Part shown: positions 54,133 through 58,343 of the stretch, piece after piece | Layout: every line of letters begins with the position of its first letter | Position numbering within the stretch: position 1 is the first letter of the stretch | DNA from: Ophioceras dolichostomum | Taxonomy: Eukaryota; Ascomycota; Sordariomycetes; Magnaporthales; Ophioceraceae | Assembly: GCA_003049485.1 (NCBI GenBank) | Contig: PYST01000250.1 | Location: forward strand, 1 to 58,343 | Length of the DNA stretch: 58,343 nt | Direction of reading: 5' to 3' | Notes under the pieces: generated by a model | What the model was told of the DNA's origin: nothing | Databases searched by the model: none | The model's input: the letters and a program-made list of their open reading frames with translations, nothing else | Made by a program: the position numbers and the translations under genes

Positions 54133-56192
54133 TGCGACGGTGAGTTTGTTGCTGGCAACTTGGGATGCGGAGGGTGAGGTTGCAGAAGTCTCGTACTCGC
54201 TGCGTCGCAGTCGGCTCGGTTGTCGATCGGCGTTTTTTTTAAAAAAAGGGGAGTGAGAAGGTTCTCGAAGTGTGTCACAAAGAGCTCCGCGGTTGCGTGA
54301 GATTGGAGCCGCCACCGCTGGTATTTATGGGAGTGGAGGAGGTGCAAGGATCGGGCCATCATTCACTCCATGGTTTCCCCAGGCGGCGAAGGGAGCACGC
54401 AAGCAGTGAATCGACATGCAAAAGAAGGGATTCACGGTTTGTCAGCAGACTCACTGAATAATTATCAGGCGAAAGCTGTAAGCGCAAGGTGCCATCCGAC
54501 GCTTCCTTTTTACCCAATACAGGTACAATTCGCACCGGCGGGACGGTTGACTTATCCAATCCTGTCGCAAAGCCAAATGAATGTCTACGGCCCAGAATTC
54601 TAGAAACAATCTTGGGCACGAAAGCTTAGGAGTGCTGTGCCAAGTCGGGCGGGGCCCTCTAGTGAGTCTCCATGGCGGCCGCAGTCGGCCGCACTGGCAC
54701 GTTAGGTTACCACCTCGCCGCTTACTTACTCCACGGCAGTGAATCACGGGTGCAATCAAGGGAGAAATGCTCCCCGTTCCTGCAGTTCTCCGATGGCTGC
54801 CTGCTCTCGTCATAATGTCATCGCAATGACAAATTTTATCAATGCAGCATGAGGCATCTTGGTTGATATTTAGCTGGAGCAGCAGGATCCATGTTGACGA
54901 GGCTCTGCGGAATATGCCGAAAATGCGGTCGACCTACTAGGTAGCTGGTACATAAGAGACCAGTGGATATTACGGCTAGATATCAGATACGTTCTAGGAG
55001 CCGGGTTCCTTGCACTCCTGAAAGCTGGGCGAGATACGAGTGGAGTTGAAACAAGGACAACATACTATGTTTTATCGCCTCTCCCCCCACATGACGTTGT
55101 GATAGTATCTACATCGTCTCGCAGCCTTGTTCCAAGCGCCCCACAGCAGACGAGCAGACCCGAACGGCGCCAGTTTGTATGCGCATGTTACAAGCAAGAG
55201 AATTGCCTTTCAAGGCCAAATAACTTTGCTAGATTTCGCCCTGGCCTGGTCCTCACAATGATACCGTTGTTATACTAGCGTCTGCGGCTCTGCTGTAGTA
55301 GCCTCCTTGGTGTTAGGGGGTCTTCGGCTGTGGAGCCGGCGATCGTCGCCGAACCGGAACCGTCCCCTTGGAAAGAACGGACCTTGGAATAAGCGACCCC
55401 ATCTACTGTACATATCAACCTCGCGTACCGGAAGATAGTAGACCAGTCCCCATGGATACAGTAGCCGAATTTGCTTATCTGGCTGGCAATGCAGCCGAGA
55501 CGGGTCTGGTTTGATGCACCCGCCCAGGTCACGTCTTGGCAGGGGGCACCAAATGCCGTGCGCTAATATCGCTTCGCACCCCACCAGTACCACCACCGGA
55601 AGCTACTGCCATTTCCCCAGCGCCTTTCATCCTGGTCTCGAGATTTTCGTAAATGTTTTCTTTCTCAGTCGACTTGGCGGGTGCGAAGAAGAGATGAATG
55701 GGCTAATTGATGAGTGATGATGTGAACCCAGAGTGAAGCATGCAGGCTTGCTGCTTGCTTTCTCCTCATCGCACGATCACACCAACTCCTCACTGGACTT
55801 ACCATCCGTGCAACAAGTTGGACTTCCTCATTCGCGATTGACCTTCCCCAAAGAAACATTAGAATCGTCCCGGCGATGACCCGACCGAACGCATATGTAG
55901 GATCGATCCGTCGATCAGCTTATCTCCCCAACCAAAGAAAAACAAAACAAACCACATGAAAGTGAAGGGAAAGCATGGAATCCCCCCTCTCAGGCTGTTC
56001 GTCCGTTGCGACGGAACGCGGGACGTATCAGGAGGACTCTCCCGGCCGATAAGATACAGCACAAAATCCCAACGTCGACCCCCATCATTTCTCCTCCCTC
56101 TTGCTAGCTGTCGTCGTGACAGACTTGGATGCTGTTTGTTGTCTACTTGTAATTTTTTTTATATTAGATGCCGCCTCACTCATTCGGTAGCA
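54133..56192. other. Intergenic, divergent region
   Basis: About 2.1 kb between the starts of the epoxide hydrolase and the amidase, which point away from each other. Homopolymer T/A runs lie at about 54232-54248 near the hydrolase start and 56152-56160 near the amidase start. CCTACTAGGTAGC near 54935 is a motif relative. Short frames on both strands show no family features. Confidence 0.5.
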
Positions 56193-58030
56193 ATGGCATT
56201 ACCACCACCACCACTCCGTCGTTCCCGTTTCTCAACGTCATTATTATCAATAGTCCTGGTATTATTGGTATGGCTCGATATCGTCGCCGCTTCCCTCCTC
56301 AACTCCACCACCGTAAAAGGCCGCCCCTTCCCGCGCCTCATAGACGCGACGCTCGACGACCTATCCCGTGGCCTATCCGAAGGCCTCTTCACGAGCGTGG
56401 ACCTGACCAAAGCGTACCTCGCGCGAATCGTAGAGGTGAACCCGCAACTCCACGCCGTGACGGAGATCAACCCGGACGCGCTCGCCATCGCGGCGGAGAT
56501 GGACGCCCTCCGCGGCCGGGGAGGCGGCGCCCTCAAGGGTCCCCTGCACGGCATCCCGGTCCTGATCAAGAACAACATCGCCACGGCCGACGACATGAAC
56601 AACACGGCCGGCTCCCTCTCCCTGCTGGGCGCCACCGTCCCACGAGACGCGCACGTGGCCAAGAAGCTGCGCGAGGCCGGTGCCGTGATCCTCGGCAAGG
56701 CGAACCTGAGCCAGTGGGCGAACTTCCGGAGCAGCAACTCCAGCTCCGGGTGGAGCGCGCACGGCGGGCAGTGCCTGGGCGTGTACTTTGCGAACCAAGA
56801 TCCCAGCGGCAGCTCCTCCGGCAGCGGCGTGTCGGCGAGCCTGGGCCTGGCGGCCGCGACGCTGGGCACGGAGACGGACGGGTCCATCCTGAGCCCCAGC
56901 ATGAGGGGCAGCCTCGTGGGGATTAAGCCGACGGTGGGGCTGACGAGTAGGGACCTGGTGATACCCATCAGCGAGCACCAGGACACGGTGGGCCCCATGG
57001 CCAGGACGGTGAGGGACGCCGCGAGGGTGCTGGGCGTGATCGCGGGCGTGGACGAGAACGATAACTACACGTCCGCCATCCCCAACGGCGGGAAGAACCT
57101 GCCGGACTACCTGGCCGGATGCAGCCGTCCCCTGCGTCTCTGGGGCGCGCGCATCGGCGTGCCCGCCAACGTGCTCGAGCTGATCTCCGGCGAGTTCGGT
57201 GTCAACGCCAGCACGGACGCCGAGTTCGCCGCGTTTTCCAATGCGCTCGAGGTGCTGCGCCGCGCGGGCGCGGAGATCGTCGAGGACGCGAACTTCACGG
57301 CCGCGAGGGAAGCGCTGACCGAGTCGCAGGACGAGATCATCGTGCTCAGGGCGGACTTCATCTCGAACCTGGCGGGGTACTTCGCGAAGCTGAGCAGCAA
57401 CCCGCGGGGCATCAGGAGTCTGGCCGACATGAGGGAGTTCGTGAGGAGTCACCCTGTGGAGGAGGAGTATCCCGATCGGAACACGGCCACGTGGGATGAT
57501 GCGCTCGATGTGCAGGAGTTCAACAATTCGGATCCTAGGTTCTGGGAGGCGTACCAGAGAGATCTGTTCCTGGGTGGTGACGGTGGGCTTCTGGGCGCGA
57601 TCGAGAGGTATGATTTGGATGCGGTGGTGCTCCCCTCCAGCTGGGCGAGTTCTTGGGCGGCGATCGTGGGTGCGCCTGCCGTGACGGTGCCTATGGGGTA
57701 TTATCCGGATGATGCGCCAGTCACTATGAACAGGAGAGGGGATCTTGTTGATACGGGTCCTGGGGTGCCGTGAGTATTATTGTTTACCCTCCGTACTTTC
57801 GTCCATCTTTGTTGTGAAACTCCTTCTCAGGCAGACTGACTGACTGGCTGAATGACTGACCTCTGGGGACTGGGTCTGCTAGATTCGGCTTGAGCTTCTT
57901 GGGCGCTCACTTCACGGAGGAAAAACTCATCGCGCTGGCGTACGCATTTGAGCAACGCACACTCGTAAGGGACAAGCGTCCCCCCGTTATCTTGCCCAAG
58001 GCTGAGATCGGTGACTTTGCCGGATATTGA
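56193..58030 (+). CDS. Secreted amidase (amidase-signature family)
   Basis: Two exons (56193-57769, 57883-58030) with a 113-bp intron (GTGAGT, GCTAG) give 574 aa; the junction reads GPGVPFGLSFLGAHF. A hydrophobic signal or anchor covers about 10-33 (SLLSIVLVLLVWLDIVAAS). The catalytic triad fits the family: Lys at about 126 in PVLIKNNIAT, a cis-Ser in SGSSSGSGVSASLG (about 207-209) and the nucleophile Ser at about 231 in GTETDGSILSPS. The C-terminal VVLPSSWASSWAAIVGAPAV and GLSFLGAHFTEEKLIALAYA are typical of the fungal glutamyl-tRNA-amidotransferase-A-like secreted amidases. Such enzymes hydrolyse carboxamides or esters; the substrate is unknown. The intron contains a GACT-rich tandem stretch. 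An upstream in-frame extension exists without an ATG in good context. Confidence 0.9.
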
Positions 58031-58343
58031 CGAATTTGGTCTCGAGGAAGAGACGCCTTGCTGTAAATATCTTCGGGGAGCATGTAGCAATCTTGTGGAA
58101 TAATTCTTTGGTGTTTCCGGATGCGGATGTAATCCATGGTGAGCGACCAAAAAAGACATGCTAAGCAGGAGGGCAAGAGGAGAAAAAAGGAAAACTGACA
58201 AAAAGCCCATCAGGCAAGACCTTCTGCAATGAGGCCCAGCTGGAAAGCGTCAAGACTGTCACGCGTGCAGGCACGTGATGATAGTGAGCGTGGGACCACG
58301 CTTAGTCACGCTCGTTTCACCAGTCTCCTTTGTAATTAAATAG
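58031..58343. other. 3' flank of the amidase gene
   Basis: About 0.3 kb to the window end. Open minus-strand frames overlap the amidase last exon and look like shadows. No gene seen. Confidence 0.5.

Overview
The window is nuclear DNA of a filamentous ascomycete (Pezizomycotina, most likely a Sordariomycete; this is inference). Genes sit on both strands about 2.5-3 kb apart. Coding regions are GC-rich. Most genes carry one to four short introns of roughly 83-167 bp with GTRNGT donors, CTAAC/CTGAC branch sites and YAG acceptors. The proteins are typical ascomycete families: INO80 subunit Ies1, exosome Csl4, Pus4, Mkt1 and a Sec2-type GEF. No rRNA, intact tRNA, CRISPR or operon structure is visible. 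Several supplied reading frames begin at GTG or TTG, so starts were reset to ATG and exons joined by reading frame and splice signals; all rebuilt intact genes keep frame.

Layout: 2.06-6.93 kb (-) is a full ABCC (Yor1-like) transporter. 9.1-10.5 kb (-) is an isopenicillin-N-synthase-like 2OG-Fe(II) oxygenase. 11.9-14.7 kb (+) is Ies1. 15.8-18.2 kb (+) is a tandem pair of FHA-domain genes, the first with an in-frame stop. 18.8-19.6 kb (+) is Csl4. 20.1-21.6 kb (-) is a Tda3-like FAD oxidoreductase with two frameshifts. 23.4-24.4 kb (+) is a Sec2-like coiled-coil protein. 25.1-26.8 kb (-) is Pus4, divergent from 27.8-30.2 kb (+), a DNMT1-RFD(RFTS)-like protein with a zinc finger. 31.8-34.6 kb (+) is Mkt1. 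35.9-37.8 kb (-) is a membrane-anchored beta-propeller (PLL/fucose-lectin-like). 38.7-40.6 kb (-) is an MFS transporter with a 15-nt microexon. 41.3-42.6 kb (-) is a frameshifted F-box-type gene. 43.6-44.4 kb (-) is an unrecognised protein built from two copies of one domain. 45.3-47.2 kb (+) is a CoA-disulfide reductase-rhodanese fusion without introns.

The last 11 kb differs: lower gene density and four genes for proteins with signal peptides (a HExxH protein, an eight-cysteine small protein, an epoxide hydrolase, an amidase), plus a 233-bp inverted repeat whose arms look identical, separated by 219 bp. It looks like an accessory, secretion-oriented stretch beside a housekeeping stretch.

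Most genes look like independent units. Shared themes are RNA metabolism (Csl4, Pus4, Mkt1), chromatin (Ies1, the RFTS-like protein), transport (ABCC, MFS) and secreted enzymes. The points most worth following are the large inverted repeat, the tandem FHA duplication with stop codons at different places, the MFS microexon, the two-repeat unknown protein, and the two frameshifted genes.
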